From the NCBI RefSeq assembly GCF_043194295.1, contig NZ_JBAFVK010000014.1: a stretch of DNA of 64,000 nt; one strand, 5' to 3'. Under the pieces are notes generated by a model that was not told the DNA's origin, made no database searches, and saw nothing but the letters and a program-made list of their open reading frames with translations. Origin of the DNA: Xanthobacter autotrophicus. Its GTDB lineage: Bacteria; Pseudomonadota; Alphaproteobacteria; Rhizobiales; Xanthobacteraceae. Each line of letters begins with the position of its first letter. Positions within the stretch are counted from its first letter, which is position 1. Both the position numbers and the translations under genes were made by a program. This document shows, in pieces, positions 25,035-33,860 of this stretch.

Positions 25035-27703
25035 GCCAGCCCCCTCACGCGGCAGAGCGTCTGATAGTCGCACCACTTGCAATTCGCTTCGAGCACGATT
25101 GGAAGATCGGCCGGCAAGTGCTCTTCGTGGCCCTCCACGCCGCAGGCGATGAGCTGGCCCGCCTCGGCGCGGTCGGCCAGTTTGCGCCAGCTCTCGCGGA
25201 CTGCTGCCCAAGTAGCGGGGAAGCCCCGCGCGCCTTCCACCGCACGCCCGATGAGGCCGCCCTCCACGAGCGTCGCGAATTGACGTTGGTTGAGGAGAAA
25301 GTAGCCGGCGCGGTAGGGCCCGTCGCCGGCCGTCATCGCCCCGTAGGTGGCGAGCTGGACGGCGTTGCCCTGCTCCAGTTCCTCCCGGCGCTTCTTGTCG
25401 TTGCGGGTCCACTTCAGGTCGATGATCACGTGCTGGCCGTTCTTGTCGCGCGCGATCAGGTCGACCGCACCGCGCACCGACAGCGCGTTCTCGAAAGTGG
25501 CGCTGACCTGCTTCTCCGCCTCCTCGATGGTCAGTTCGTTGACCACAACCGTCCGCGCCAGTTCGGCCATCGCCGCAGGGAGGCGGGCGCGCGCTTCGGC
25601 CAGCTGGGCCGCGAGCTCCGGGAGGCGGAGCGGCGCAGCGATTTGATCGATGAGGTAGTCCAGCAGTTCCCCGGCACGCTCCTTGGCGGCCTCGGCGGAC
25701 GGAGGGTCACCGGGAACGAAAATTTCCTGCGCCAGTGCGTGCGCGAGATTGCCGAGCAGCTGATTGGCGTCGGGGATCGAGCGGACCCGGCCGGGTCGCA
25801 GCCGTGCGACGTGCTTGAGCGCCCATTTGAGGTGGCAGCCGAGTCCCGCCTCGAAGGAAGTGGCCGAATGGATCAAGCCCTCTAGTCGCTCCCTATATCC
25901 GGCCGGGGCGGGCCAAACCGGGCGTGATTGCGGCAGCGGCGCGACGCGCACCGCTTCCCGCCGGAGCTCAACACCACCCACCGTGATGGTGGGCGCCGCC
26001 AATGCGTCTTCGATCCGGACGCACGAGGCGAGCTTCTCGGTCGCCGGCGCAAGTCGGTGCGCCAGCGGGTGCAGAGCTTCGTCGTCGCCGGAGTCGAGAC
26101 CGCCGGCGACGAGGAGTAGATTGCCCCGCGCATGGAGCACGGCCCGCTCCCAAGAGGCGCTCGCGGCCCGACCGACGAGCCTGACGTCGTCGACCGGGCA
26201 GCCTTTGTCGGCGAGTTCCTGCCGTTCTGCATCCGTCCAGGGTTGTCGCTGAAGACCCTCCTGCGTGGTCCGGAAGTTCCACCAGACCACCGTCTCCGCC
26301 GGCGCCCACAGGCTCCCGGGTTGCGGCACGCACCGCCACTTCGCAGCTTCCGCCGCGGCCGCCGGATTGTCCTGGCCGATGTCGAGCGCCTGATCGATAA
26401 TACGTTCGACGAGCGTCCGCGGCAGAACTTCGTGCGCGAGCTTGACGAGCGCGACGCGGACGTCGCTGGCGAGTGCTACCGTGGCGGCGTAGAGTTGATC
26501 GCCGTCAATCGCGTGCCGCGCGCCCGCCCAGGCTATCGTCCGGTCGCATGCGGCGAGCGCCGCCGTGAGCGGCATGCCGGCGTTGGGATCGGCCGGCTCA
26601 GGTTCGACCCATTCAAGCCAGCGTTCGAGGTGCGCGTGCGCCTTCTTGAGCTTGGCCGGATCGCCGTGGGCATCCGCCAGTTCCGCTTCGCCGATTTCGG
26701 CCCATGCGTCCCGCCAGACGGTGCTGCCGCGCCCCGGCGCTTCCTCGAGCGCGGCCGCGAGCCGTCGGGCCACACGGGGCGCGATCGGCGACGTCGGGAA
26801 GGCGAGCAGCTCCATCAGCGCGCGCGGATCGAAGGGCGTCCATGCAATCTTGAACGCGAGCAGGAGGATTTGGAGTGACCCGCGGTGCGCCGAGGCGCGG
26901 CTGCGTCCCGCACGCGGCTGACCGGCAGCGCAGAGGCCGTGGTCGAGAAGGTGAGTATCGGCATTCTGGGCGATCAGGACGGCCTCGCGATCACCGCGCT
27001 CGGCGAACCACTGACCCGTAACCTCCGCCGCCAGCGCCCCGCTTGCAGAGGTCGCGATGGTCACCGTTCCATCCGGCTCACCGTCAAGGGGGCCTCCACC
27101 CATCATCCAGCGCTGCAGACGCCCTAGGGCGGTGCCGTCCGGCGCCGCCGGCGCAAGTGGAACCTGCTCCACTGCGACGCCGCACAACTCCAGCCGATCG
27201 AGCAGGCGCCGCCACCCCGCGGGATGAACGTCCCTCGGGTCTATCAGTCGAATCCGCCGGATTGGCAACGCCGGTCCAGCGGCGAGGTCCTCCACCAGAG
27301 CACCCACCCGATCGGCGAGGCCGGGCGGCAGGACGGCGCCTGCCTCATCCGCCGCCGCGAGGTCCGCGAGGCGCGGATTGGTCCAACCGGCGGCGGGATC
27401 CCAGCCGGCGTCGACCAGCTCATCACGCCAGCGCAGCAGTGTGCGGGCGGTCGCCCACCCGTCCACCTTGAGCGACTTGGTCCAGAAGCGGGACGGGCCG
27501 TCCAATTTCTCGAGCGCAGCCTCGAATGCGGCGATGCGCACCACGTTGGGGGTCGAAGGAGCGCCGAGCCCGCGGGCGGTCTCTAGTATCTCGACGAAGC
27601 CGTTGGGGCCTACCACCGGCGCGCCCGAGGCGGCCGAGCCGGTTCCGCCGTGCTCAGGCCAAGCTCCCGCGTCGGCATGAAGCCCGAAAACGATGTCCAT
27701 CAT
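25031..27703 (-). CDS. AddB-like PD-(D/E)XK nuclease
   Basis: An 890-residue protein. The C-terminal nuclease has GAVDLIARDKNGQHVIIDLKW (D..D-x-K core) and cysteines placed as in the AddB iron-sulfur cluster (GLGCHLKWALKHV and CKWCDYQTLC at the very end). The N-terminal two thirds look like a degenerate helicase: no intact Walker A is visible. ATG 27703 is chosen because GGGAGGGG lies 6 bases upstream; the frame is open further up, but that part belongs to a broken neighbour gene. Forms a translationally coupled pair with the AddA-like gene. Confidence 0.8.
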   Translation of the reverse strand: MMDIVFGLHADAGAWPEHGGTGSAASGAPVVGPNGFVEILETARGLGAPSTPNVVRIAAFEAALEKLDGPSRFWTKSLKVDGWATARTLLRWRDELVDAGWDPAAGWTNPRLADLAAADEAGAVLPPGLADRVGALVEDLAAGPALPIRRIRLIDPRDVHPAGWRRLLDRLELCGVAVEQVPLAPAAPDGTALGRLQRWMMGGGPLDGEPDGTVTIATSASGALAAEVTGQWFAERGDREAVLIAQNADTHLLDHGLCAAGQPRAGRSRASAHRGSLQILLLAFKIAWTPFDPRALMELLAFPTSPIAPRVARRLAAALEEAPGRGSTVWRDAWAEIGEAELADAHGDPAKLKKAHAHLERWLEWVEPEPADPNAGMPLTAALAACDRTIAWAGARHAIDGDQLYAATVALASDVRVALVKLAHEVLPRTLVERIIDQALDIGQDNPAAAAEAAKWRCVPQPGSLWAPAETVVWWNFRTTQEGLQRQPWTDAERQELADKGCPVDDVRLVGRAASASWERAVLHARGNLLLVAGGLDSGDDEALHPLAHRLAPATEKLASCVRIEDALAAPTITVGGVELRREAVRVAPLPQSRPVWPAPAGYRERLEGLIHSATSFEAGLGCHLKWALKHVARLRPGRVRSIPDANQLLGNLAHALAQEIFVPGDPPSAEAAKERAGELLDYLIDQIAAPLRLPELAAQLAEARARLPAAMAELARTVVVNELTIEEAEKQVSATFENALSVRGAVDLIARDKNGQHVIIDLKWTRNDKKRREELEQGNAVQLATYGAMTAGDGPYRAGYFLLNQRQFATLVEGGLIGRAVEGARGFPATWAAVRESWRKLADRAEAGQLIACGVEGHEEHLPADLPIVLEANCKWCDYQTLCRVRGLA

Positions 27704-28146
27704 TCCGCCCCTCCCGCCTTCCGCTATTTCCTGCACGCCCATTAAGCCCAACCGAGCTGCTGGTGATGATCTGCCGTGCTCGAAGCCCCTTGAAAAGACC
27801 ACCAATAGTTGCGGAAACTCGTCGCCAAGTGAAAGGTCCGCGATGCCCGGAAGGTAGCAGACGTTCAGATACTCGCGCGTGTCGACGTCGGCCTCGTGCA
27901 GCGGCATGCGCGCCGCGTAGCCGGTCTCCCGCACGTGCGGACGCCTGTCGAGATCCAAACCGTCTCGCGTGTGACGGCATTGTAGAGCACGGTGTTGTCG
28001 ACCAGTATCCTGACCTTGCCCGTCGACCCAAGGCGCGAGCGGGCAAGGGCGGTGGACATCTCGACCATGCAGTCGACGACGCGCGGCGTGAACCTGTAGC
28101 TTAGCCGCTCCTTGAGGTTCGCCAGCCGTCGGACGGGGCCGATCAC
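27704..28146 (-). pseudogene. Remnant of an unknown gene behind NucC, frameshifted
   Basis: From GTG 28146 a frame reads ERLSYRFTPRVVDCMVEM and then VRILVDNTVLYNAVTRETVW. It then loses sense, while the neighbouring frame takes over as VRETGYAARMPLHEADVDTR and EYLNVCYLPGIADLSLGDEF. A single frameshift near 27940 would join them to about 120 residues of sensible sequence; the end after 27800 looks scrambled. I do not recognise a named family. It starts 14 bases after the nucC stop, so it may once have been the last gene of the type III CBASS operon. Confidence 0.5.
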
Positions 28147-28159
28147 ATCCGGAGGCCCG

Positions 28160-28897
28160 TCAGGCCGGCACGTCCACGTCCAGCCAGCGCGCGTAGGCCC
28201 TCACGTCGATCATCGGCACGGTCGCCTTCTCCTGGAGGCGCGCGATGAGTTCGAGCAGGAACGCGGTGGCGGGCTTGCCCATCGGCGTCAGCGTGCCGCA
28301 TCCCGTGTCGTCACACGAGAAGATTCCGTGCGCAGCGACGCACCCGAGGTCCAACCGGTCGTCCGCGTCACCGACGGCGAGCGCCTTCACGAGCGGCTCG
28401 CCCAGGCCCGGCTTCCAGTCACTTTCGAGCGTCAGGAGGCCGCCGACGATGTACTGCAGCGGCTTGGCCGGGTAGGTCCCACCGGCGTGCGGGATCGGAA
28501 GGCTGGTCCGTTTGAGCCCCCGCACGCTGGCGACCTTCGCCCTCGCATAGGCGACCTGCTCGGCGTTGATCGACTGCTTGGCCTCGAACACTGCATAGAC
28601 GCTCTCGGCCGGTATCACCGTCTGACCCTTAAACTTGAAGATGAAGGGCGAATATTGCCGGTCGAACACCACGACGTCCATCTGGTCGCTGAACGTGCCG
28701 GCGCTGTCGACGACATGGGCCGAGGCAGCCTGATACCGCGCGGGCAGATAGGTCTGAAGGAGTTCCAACCAGACGGCCTCGCTCGCATCGCCCTTCGTGC
28801 CCGGGTGGCCGAAGGCCTTCCGCGCTCGCGCCAGTTGATCCTGGATGTCGTCGTGCAGCTCCGACAGGAGCGTCTGGATGGACCAGCCCTTGCTCAT
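28160..28897 (-). CDS. nucC: CBASS effector endonuclease NucC
   Basis: A 245-residue protein that matches NucC from E. coli type III CBASS almost block by block: LHDDIQDQLARARKAFGHPG, DVVVFDRQYSPFIFKF, ESVYAVFEAKQS and TSLPIPHAGGTYPAKPL. The restriction-enzyme-like active site is Asp74, Glu105 and Lys107. NucC is a trimer that pairs into a hexamer on binding cyclic tri-AMP and then cuts double-stranded DNA to fragments, killing the infected cell. The start overlaps the end of the Trip13-like gene (ATGA). All catalytic residues are intact. Confidence 0.95.
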   Translation of the reverse strand: MSKGWSIQTLLSELHDDIQDQLARARKAFGHPGTKGDASEAVWLELLQTYLPARYQAASAHVVDSAGTFSDQMDVVVFDRQYSPFIFKFKGQTVIPAESVYAVFEAKQSINAEQVAYARAKVASVRGLKRTSLPIPHAGGTYPAKPLQYIVGGLLTLESDWKPGLGEPLVKALAVGDADDRLDLGCVAAHGIFSCDDTGCGTLTPMGKPATAFLLELIARLQEKATVPMIDVRAYARWLDVDVPA

Positions 28898-29841
28898 CTT
28901 GCGTCTCCGACCGGCTCGTCTCGGAATGCAGGGGTGGCCTTCATCGCCCTTGCGATCTCGACGGCGCGGCCCCCCTCGACCGCGCGGTCGGGATACGCGT
29001 CGAGTACGATGGCCGGCAGAAGGCGTTGCGTCAGGTCCGAGAAGGTGAAGCCGGGCCCGGTCCGCGACTGACCGGTGGCTTCTACGATCGCCTGAACATC
29101 GCCACGGCCGAGGCCAAGCGGACCGAGCCTCAGTGACAGGATGTGTGCGCGCTGCTCTTCATTCGGCCGCACGAAGGCCATGACGTCGGCCGCTCGGCGG
29201 CGGATGGCGGGATCGAGCGCGTTGAGGCGGTTCGTGCACATAATCACCGCGGCCGGCAGCCTAAGGTTGGCGAGCCGGTCGATGCCGCGGATGAACGCGT
29301 TCACGCCGGCGCGGTCCTCGTGGTGCATCTGGGCCGCCTCGCGCGACTGCGCGAGCGCGTCGGCTTCGTCGACGAGCAGGATGATACCGCCCTTCGCCTT
29401 GCCCGCACCCTTCAGCCGCGTCGCCGCCTGGACCGTGTACTCGAACGCGGCGGAGAGGAGCTGCGTCATCTCGCCGACGCGGCCCTGGCCGCGCGTGGCC
29501 AGGCTGAGCGGGAATAGCGTGAGTTCGATGCCCTCCTGCCGGGCTACGGGATCGCCGATCGTCTCGGCGAGCTCGGTCTTCCCGGACCCGACGTCGCCGG
29601 CAAGGACGACCAGCGGTGGTCGGCGCATAACGACGTCGAGCAGCGGGCGCGCCTCGGCGACGTGGAACCGCGCGGCCCACTTTTCGAGGCCCGCCGGGTT
29701 GACCAGCAGGCCAAGGATCTTGGCGAGGCGGGCCTTCTGATCGTCAAGCCCGACCAACCGCGCGAGACGCTCCTGCGGGTCGAAGTCCGGATAGGTCTGA
29801 CGGCGCTCGAACAACTCGTCGAGCCCGGGCATGTTCTGCAT
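28894..29841 (-). CDS. cap6: Trip13/Pch2-like AAA+ ATPase (Cap6)
   Basis: A 315-residue AAA+ ATPase. The Walker A AGDVGSGKTE is at 81-90, Walker B GIILLVDEADAL near 150, and sensor/arginine region DPAIRRRAADVMAFVRP follows. In type III CBASS this enzyme opens the HORMA protein and thereby switches off CD-NTase activation, like Trip13 on Mad2. The start overlaps the HORMA stop by one base (TGATG), and the end overlaps nucC, so production of the three is coupled. Confidence 0.92.
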   Translation of the reverse strand: MQNMPGLDELFERRQTYPDFDPQERLARLVGLDDQKARLAKILGLLVNPAGLEKWAARFHVAEARPLLDVVMRRPPLVVLAGDVGSGKTELAETIGDPVARQEGIELTLFPLSLATRGQGRVGEMTQLLSAAFEYTVQAATRLKGAGKAKGGIILLVDEADALAQSREAAQMHHEDRAGVNAFIRGIDRLANLRLPAAVIMCTNRLNALDPAIRRRAADVMAFVRPNEEQRAHILSLRLGPLGLGRGDVQAIVEATGQSRTGPGFTFSDLTQRLLPAIVLDAYPDRAVEGGRAVEIARAMKATPAFRDEPVGDAR

Positions 29842-30353
29842 CAGTAGCTCCTCACGCTGAACCGGTCGAGCGCGCGGCCGCCGGCGGAATAGGTACGGTC
29901 CGCGTCGAGATAGCCGTCGACCGGCGGCTCGGTGCCGCTCGTGCGGAAGATGGGTAGGCCGCCCTTGAACGCGTCCCGCTCCGCCTGCGACAGCGTGAAA
30001 AACGCGTTGCTGTAGGTCATGAAGCTGGTGAAGGAGGCGCCGGAGACGTCCTTACCCGGTCGGATGCGCCCGGGATCGTCGTCGTTGGCCGACCCGCCCG
30101 CGAGATCGCGCGCGGAATACTTGAGCGTCGGCTCGATCCACGCGCCGTTGCGCTTGAAGCCGTAGGTGACGGTGCCGAGGAAGCCGGCCTTCATCATCGC
30201 CACCGCCTCCTCCTCGTATTCGGCGATCTCGCGGTCGGATGGCCACTTGTAGAGGCGCTGAATGCGCTTTAGGTCCGTCGCGATCTTCGCCGCCATGTGG
30301 CGCGCATGGGTGACCGTGAAGGTGATAGTCTCGGTGTAGCTGTAGCTCGACAT
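29841..30353 (-). CDS. cap7: Bacterial HORMA protein (Cap7)
   Basis: A 170-residue protein beginning SSYSYTETITFTVTHARHMA and ending RTYSAGGRALDRFSVRSY, the pattern of the bacterial HORMA1 family. The middle has YGFKRNGAWIEPTLKYSARDL and DPGRIRPGKDVSGASF. It would bind phage-derived peptides and the CD-NTase and stimulate second-messenger synthesis. ATG 30353 is chosen since conserved sequence starts there; the frame is open to 30905 but upstream is the antisense of the CD-NTase. The gap to the CD-NTase stop is 8 bases. Only one HORMA gene is present. Confidence 0.92.
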   Translation of the reverse strand: MSSYSYTETITFTVTHARHMAAKIATDLKRIQRLYKWPSDREIAEYEEEAVAMMKAGFLGTVTYGFKRNGAWIEPTLKYSARDLAGGSANDDDPGRIRPGKDVSGASFTSFMTYSNAFFTLSQAERDAFKGGLPIFRTSGTEPPVDGYLDADRTYSAGGRALDRFSVRSY

Positions 30354-30361
30354 GGCAGCCC

Positions 30362-31327
30362 TCAGACCTGGAACGTAGAACCGAAGACATTCTGCCAATA
30401 GCCGATGGTCAACTGCTTGGTGGGAGCCGCCAGCGCGGCGTCGATCGCGTCGCCAGCGTCCAGTGCGGCGTCGACGATCCCGTCCATATTGGCGGCCGTG
30501 TAGAGCCGTGAGACGTTGTTCGCGGCGTTCACCGGGTCGATGATCCGCATCGGATCGGAGAACGCGCCGATGGTCGACACTGGATAATAGTCGGAAAAGG
30601 CGATCCGCTCGGCCAGCCCACTGGTCGCCACGTAGGTGAAGAAGTGCTGCAGCGCCTCGGGATAGTCCGAGAGGTCGAGGCCGTCGTCGCACAGCTTGGC
30701 CAATATCAGCTCGATCATGAAAGACTTGAAGCGGAAGCCATCGCGCTCGGCCTTCTGGCGGCGGGCCCAGAACTTCACCAGCCGCACCACCTGGGCGAAG
30801 TGCTTGGGCTGCACCTTCTTGCGCCGGCCCGCAAAGTCGAGATGGAGTGGGATGCTGGTCTCGAGGAACGACCCGTCGTCCTGGCTGACGAGATTGCCAT
30901 ACCACTGCGGGTCGCCGTCGTAGAGGATCGGGACGACGTCGACGTCGAGACCCGAACCGCGGAACGAGACCGTCACCGAGTAGGTCTGCGGCTTAACCTG
31001 GTCCGGCGCGAAGTTCGGAAATGCCTTGCGCAGTCGCTCGGCGAGGTAGGTCAGGAGCTCGGTAACAGAGTGCGGCGCGTCGGCGCCGCTGATGTAGCAG
31101 GCGACGTCGATGTCGTTCAGTGTGCGGAGAGCGGTGCCCTTTGCCAGACTTCCCGACAGCATCATCTTGCGAAGCGTGAAGTCGGGGTGCTCGCCAACAT
31201 ACGCCTCGAGCTTCTCGCGCAGCCGGCGCGCCTGGGCGCGGTATTCCTGCGCCTTGTCCTGCGGCAGGTTCACGCGCTCCTCGGCGAACGTCACGATGTC
31301 GCGGTGTCCGACATGCTCACGGCTCAT
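30362..31327 (-). CDS. cdnC: Type III CBASS CD-NTase (CdnC-like)
   Basis: A 321-residue cGAS/DncV-like nucleotidyltransferase, the first gene of the operon. The active site shows MMLSGSLAKGT (Gly59-Ser60), the metal pair D72-I-D74 in LNDIDVACY and LDVDVVP (Asp128/Asp130). Its partners NucC, Trip13 and HORMA indicate cyclic tri-AMP as product (inference from the E. coli MS115-1 system). ATG 31327 is preferred over GTG 31333 because AAGGAG stands 9 bases before it and would be too close to the GTG. Confidence 0.92.
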   Translation of the reverse strand: MSREHVGHRDIVTFAEERVNLPQDKAQEYRAQARRLREKLEAYVGEHPDFTLRKMMLSGSLAKGTALRTLNDIDVACYISGADAPHSVTELLTYLAERLRKAFPNFAPDQVKPQTYSVTVSFRGSGLDVDVVPILYDGDPQWYGNLVSQDDGSFLETSIPLHLDFAGRRKKVQPKHFAQVVRLVKFWARRQKAERDGFRFKSFMIELILAKLCDDGLDLSDYPEALQHFFTYVATSGLAERIAFSDYYPVSTIGAFSDPMRIIDPVNAANNVSRLYTAANMDGIVDAALDAGDAIDAALAAPTKQLTIGYWQNVFGSTFQV

Positions 31328-31404
31328 CGACACGTCTCCTTGCCCAACGTCCTTGACGCGGACTGGTAAATGCGCGAATCGGTAAGCGACCCACTAGAGA
31401 CTAT

Positions 31405-31427
31405 ATGGGTGTAAAAACTATACCCGT
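31405..31427. promoter_or_regulatory. Palindromic operator in the cdnC-capW intergenic region
   Basis: ATGGGTGTA (31405-31413) and TATACCCGT (31419-31427) are inverted repeats with a 5-base spacer; 7 of 9 positions match. It lies in the 115-bp region between the divergent CD-NTase and WYL genes, 15 bases before the WYL start. CapW-type regulators bind such a site and repress until infection or DNA damage. A related ACCCA/TGGGT pair (31389-31410) overlaps it. Confidence 0.65.
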
Positions 31428-31442
31428 CAAGGAACTATCCCC

Positions 31443-32357
31443 ATGGCAGAGGAAGAAAGGCGCCCGTGGACTCAGAACCGGCGCTTCGAGTTCATCGAAT
31501 GGAAGCTTTTTTGGGAGGGCGGGCTGAACCGCAGCGACCTCGAGAGCGCCTTTGAGATCTCGACCCCCCAGGCGTCGGTCGACCTGCGCCGATACCGCGA
31601 GATCGCCGGGAGCAACCTCGAGTATGACAGCACCGGCCGGACCTTCCGCCCGACGCCGGACATGAAGCCGTCGTTCTTGAAGGTGTCGGCGGACAGGCTG
31701 CTGCTGCAGCTGCGCGCCCTGCTTTCCGGTGCGCTTCCGCGGCGCGAGGTCTGGTTCCGCGACCTTCCCCGCACCGACATCGCGCCCGACATCGTCCGGC
31801 ACGTCGACCCCGATTGCCTTCGCCGAATCCTCGACGCGATCCGCGCGAAGCGGTGCGTCGAGGTGCGCTACCAGTCGCTCACCAACTCGCGCACCCGCCT
31901 GATCGCCCCGCACGCGCTGGCATACGACGGATACCGCTGGCACGTCCGCGCCTGGGCGTGCGACCGCGACGACTTTCGCGACTTCGTCCTCACGCGCATC
32001 GACAGGATCAAGCCGGGTCCAGCAGCGGACTTCGACCCGGCCGACGACTTCGAGTGGGAGAACTTCGCCAAGCTGGACTTGCGACCGCATCCCGGCCTGA
32101 CCGACGAGCAGAGCCTCGCCATCCAGCGCGACTACGCGATGAAGGACGGCCGTCGCGAGATCGATGTCCGCCTGTCCATGGCCTACTACTTCATCATGCG
32201 GATGAACCTCGACCTATCCGACCTGCCGCCGGCCCGCGCCCAGATCTGCCTCAGCAACATTGACGAGGTGCGGAAGGCGATCGAGGACGCCAAGGCGAGC
32301 TCAAAGGCCCGAATCCTCCAAAGAAAGGGAATGCCCCCGGCCGCCGCTGATGAGTAA
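31443..32357 (+). CDS. capW: CapW-type WYL transcriptional regulator
   Basis: A 304-residue protein with three parts: an N-terminal winged helix (QNRRFEFIEWKLFWEGGLNR, LESAFEISTPQASVDLRRY), a central WYL domain from about 135 to 205 (CVEVRYQSLTNSRTRLIAPH, then YRWHVRAWACDRDDFRDFVL) and a WCX tail. It is divergent from the CBASS operon and has AAGGA 9 bases before its ATG. CapW proteins are repressors of CBASS operons that respond to DNA damage or infection signals. The family call rests on domain order and position. Confidence 0.88.
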   Translation: MAEEERRPWTQNRRFEFIEWKLFWEGGLNRSDLESAFEISTPQASVDLRRYREIAGSNLEYDSTGRTFRPTPDMKPSFLKVSADRLLLQLRALLSGALPRREVWFRDLPRTDIAPDIVRHVDPDCLRRILDAIRAKRCVEVRYQSLTNSRTRLIAPHALAYDGYRWHVRAWACDRDDFRDFVLTRIDRIKPGPAADFDPADDFEWENFAKLDLRPHPGLTDEQSLAIQRDYAMKDGRREIDVRLSMAYYFIMRMNLDLSDLPPARAQICLSNIDEVRKAIEDAKASSKARILQRKGMPPAAADE

Positions 32358-32579
32358 TCTAGATGCTTCAGCCGCTCTCCCAACGATTGTCCGAGCGGCA
32401 AGTCTAAGGATCGGCGCGAACTCTATGGAATGCCCGATATGGGGGCGCGAAGCCGAACGTCCGCTATCGGCGGGCGATCCAACGTCTACTCCTGGCGCCT
32501 GTGCTGGGCTTAAATCTGTTCCGGTTTTCCGATCATGGCGTTAGCTTACAGCGGGGCTGCTCTTCGCAAGGAGGGCGCC

Positions 32580-32788
32580 ATGCACATCAATCAAGAAAAC
32601 CTGTCCCAGCGCGAGCCATGGAACGCGGGCCGAATCGTCGGTGCAAAGCCTCCGCTGAAACCCAAGCGCATTTGGGCGCTTCGGACCCGGTTGCAGATCG
32701 GCAATCGCGTGCGCGATCTCGCGATGTTCAATCTGGCAATCGACAGCAAGCTACGCGGCTGCGATCTCGTTGCGTTGAAAGTTGGGGA
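32580..32788 (+). pseudogene. Tyrosine recombinase (integrase) N-terminal fragment
   Basis: A strong AAGGAGG site precedes ATG 32580. The 70 readable residues (REPWNAGRIVGAKPPLKPKR, then IWALRTRLQIGNRVRDLAMF and SKLRGCDLVALKV) are the SAM-like N-terminus of a short tyrosine recombinase often found in alphaproteobacterial islands. The frame is cut at 32788 by the left end of an IS3 element, and no catalytic part (R-H-x-x-R-Y) appears on its far side, so insertion was accompanied or followed by deletion. It cannot be active. Confidence 0.75.
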
Positions 32789-32816
32789 TGATCTTCCCCC
32801 GAAAAAGTGGACGGGG

Positions 32817-33860
32817 TTAAGCCGCTCTGCGTTCCATCTCGGCCGGGCTGATGTAGCCGAGCGCGGAGTGCAGGCGGCGGGAATTGTAGAAGCCCTCAAT
32901 GTATCCGAACAGGTCCCGTCGCGCCTCGGCCCTGGTGGCATAGAGGCGATGATGAACCCGCTCGGTTTTCAGGGTGTGGAAGAAGCTCTCCATGGGCGCG
33001 TTGTCCCAGCAATCGCCCTTGCGGCTCATTGAGGGGGTGATGCCCGCGGAGGCAAGTGCCCCGCGGTAGGCCTCGGCAGCGTATTGGATGCCGCGGTCCG
33101 AGTGGTGGATCAGGCCGGGTGCCGGCCTCTGGCGCTCGATGGCCATGGCGAGGGCCTCCAGCGCGATCTGTGTGTGCAATGTCTCGCGCATAGACCAGCC
33201 GACCAGCTTGCGGGTGTACATGTCGAGCACGCCGGCAAGGTAGAGCCAGCCCTCGCCTGTGGGGATGTAGGTGAGGTCCGCCAACCAGACCTGGTTCGGG
33301 GTTGAGGTCGCGAAGTTGCGGGCGAGCCGGTTGGGAGCGATCGGATAGGAATGGCGGCTGTCGGTCGTCCGCGGGCGCCTTGGCACGGCGGCCAGGCCAC
33401 GGATGCCGGCACGGCGCATCAGCCGCTCGATCCGGGACCGGCCCACGCGCCGACCGTGCCCCCGCAGGACCGCATGGATCCGCGGCGCACCATAGGTCCC
33501 GCGGCTCTCCGCGTGGATCAGCCTGATGTCATCGGTGAGCGCCAGGTTGGTCTGCGCGCGCAAGCTCTCCGGCCGGCTGCGCCAAGCATAATAGCCGCTG
33601 GCGGACAGCCCCAAGGCCGCGCACATCACCCGGACCGGCCACACAGCGCGATGCTCATCGACTAACCCGAACTTCATCGGGAGGCCGCTCTGAAGATGAG
33701 CGCGGCTTTTTTTAAGATGTCGCGCTCCATCCGCAGGCGCTCGTTCTCCCGTCTGAGCCGGGCGTTCTCCGCAGCAAGGTCGGCCGGCGACGGGACCGCC
33801 GCCTGCGGGATCGGGCGCCGCGCCGGCCCCGTCGCCTGGGGGGCGAGGTCTCTCACCCAC
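32817..33860 (-). CDS. IS3 OrfB, DDE transposase
   Basis: The catalytic part of the IS3 transposase. The sensible protein starts with SRAHLQSGLPMKFGLVDEHR directly after the frameshift site at 33707-33713; sequence upstream of that in this frame is antisense shadow. The retroviral-integrase fold holds the DDE residues in WLADLTYIP, LIHHSDRGIQY and NAPMESFFHTLKTE, and the end RRLHSALGYISPAEME is typical. It is expected to be made as an OrfAB fusion by -1 frameshifting. The gene looks intact. Confidence 0.9.
   Translation of the reverse strand: MGERPRPPGDGAGAAPDPAGGGPVAGRPCCGERPAQTGERAPADGARHLKKSRAHLQSGLPMKFGLVDEHRAVWPVRVMCAALGLSASGYYAWRSRPESLRAQTNLALTDDIRLIHAESRGTYGAPRIHAVLRGHGRRVGRSRIERLMRRAGIRGLAAVPRRPRTTDSRHSYPIAPNRLARNFATSTPNQVWLADLTYIPTGEGWLYLAGVLDMYTRKLVGWSMRETLHTQIALEALAMAIERQRPAPGLIHHSDRGIQYAAEAYRGALASAGITPSMSRKGDCWDNAPMESFFHTLKTERVHHRLYATRAEARRDLFGYIEGFYNSRRLHSALGYISPAEMERRAA

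Noticed and set aside
25035..25412. N-terminal extension of the AddA-like frame
   Set aside because: It overlaps the conserved C-terminal nuclease end of the AddB-like gene in another frame and is Arg/Gly-rich; ATG 25034 overlaps the AddB stop and starts just before the helicase domain.
30354..30905. N-terminal extension of the HORMA frame
   Set aside because: It is an alternate-frame shadow of the CD-NTase gene; the conserved HORMA start is at 30353.
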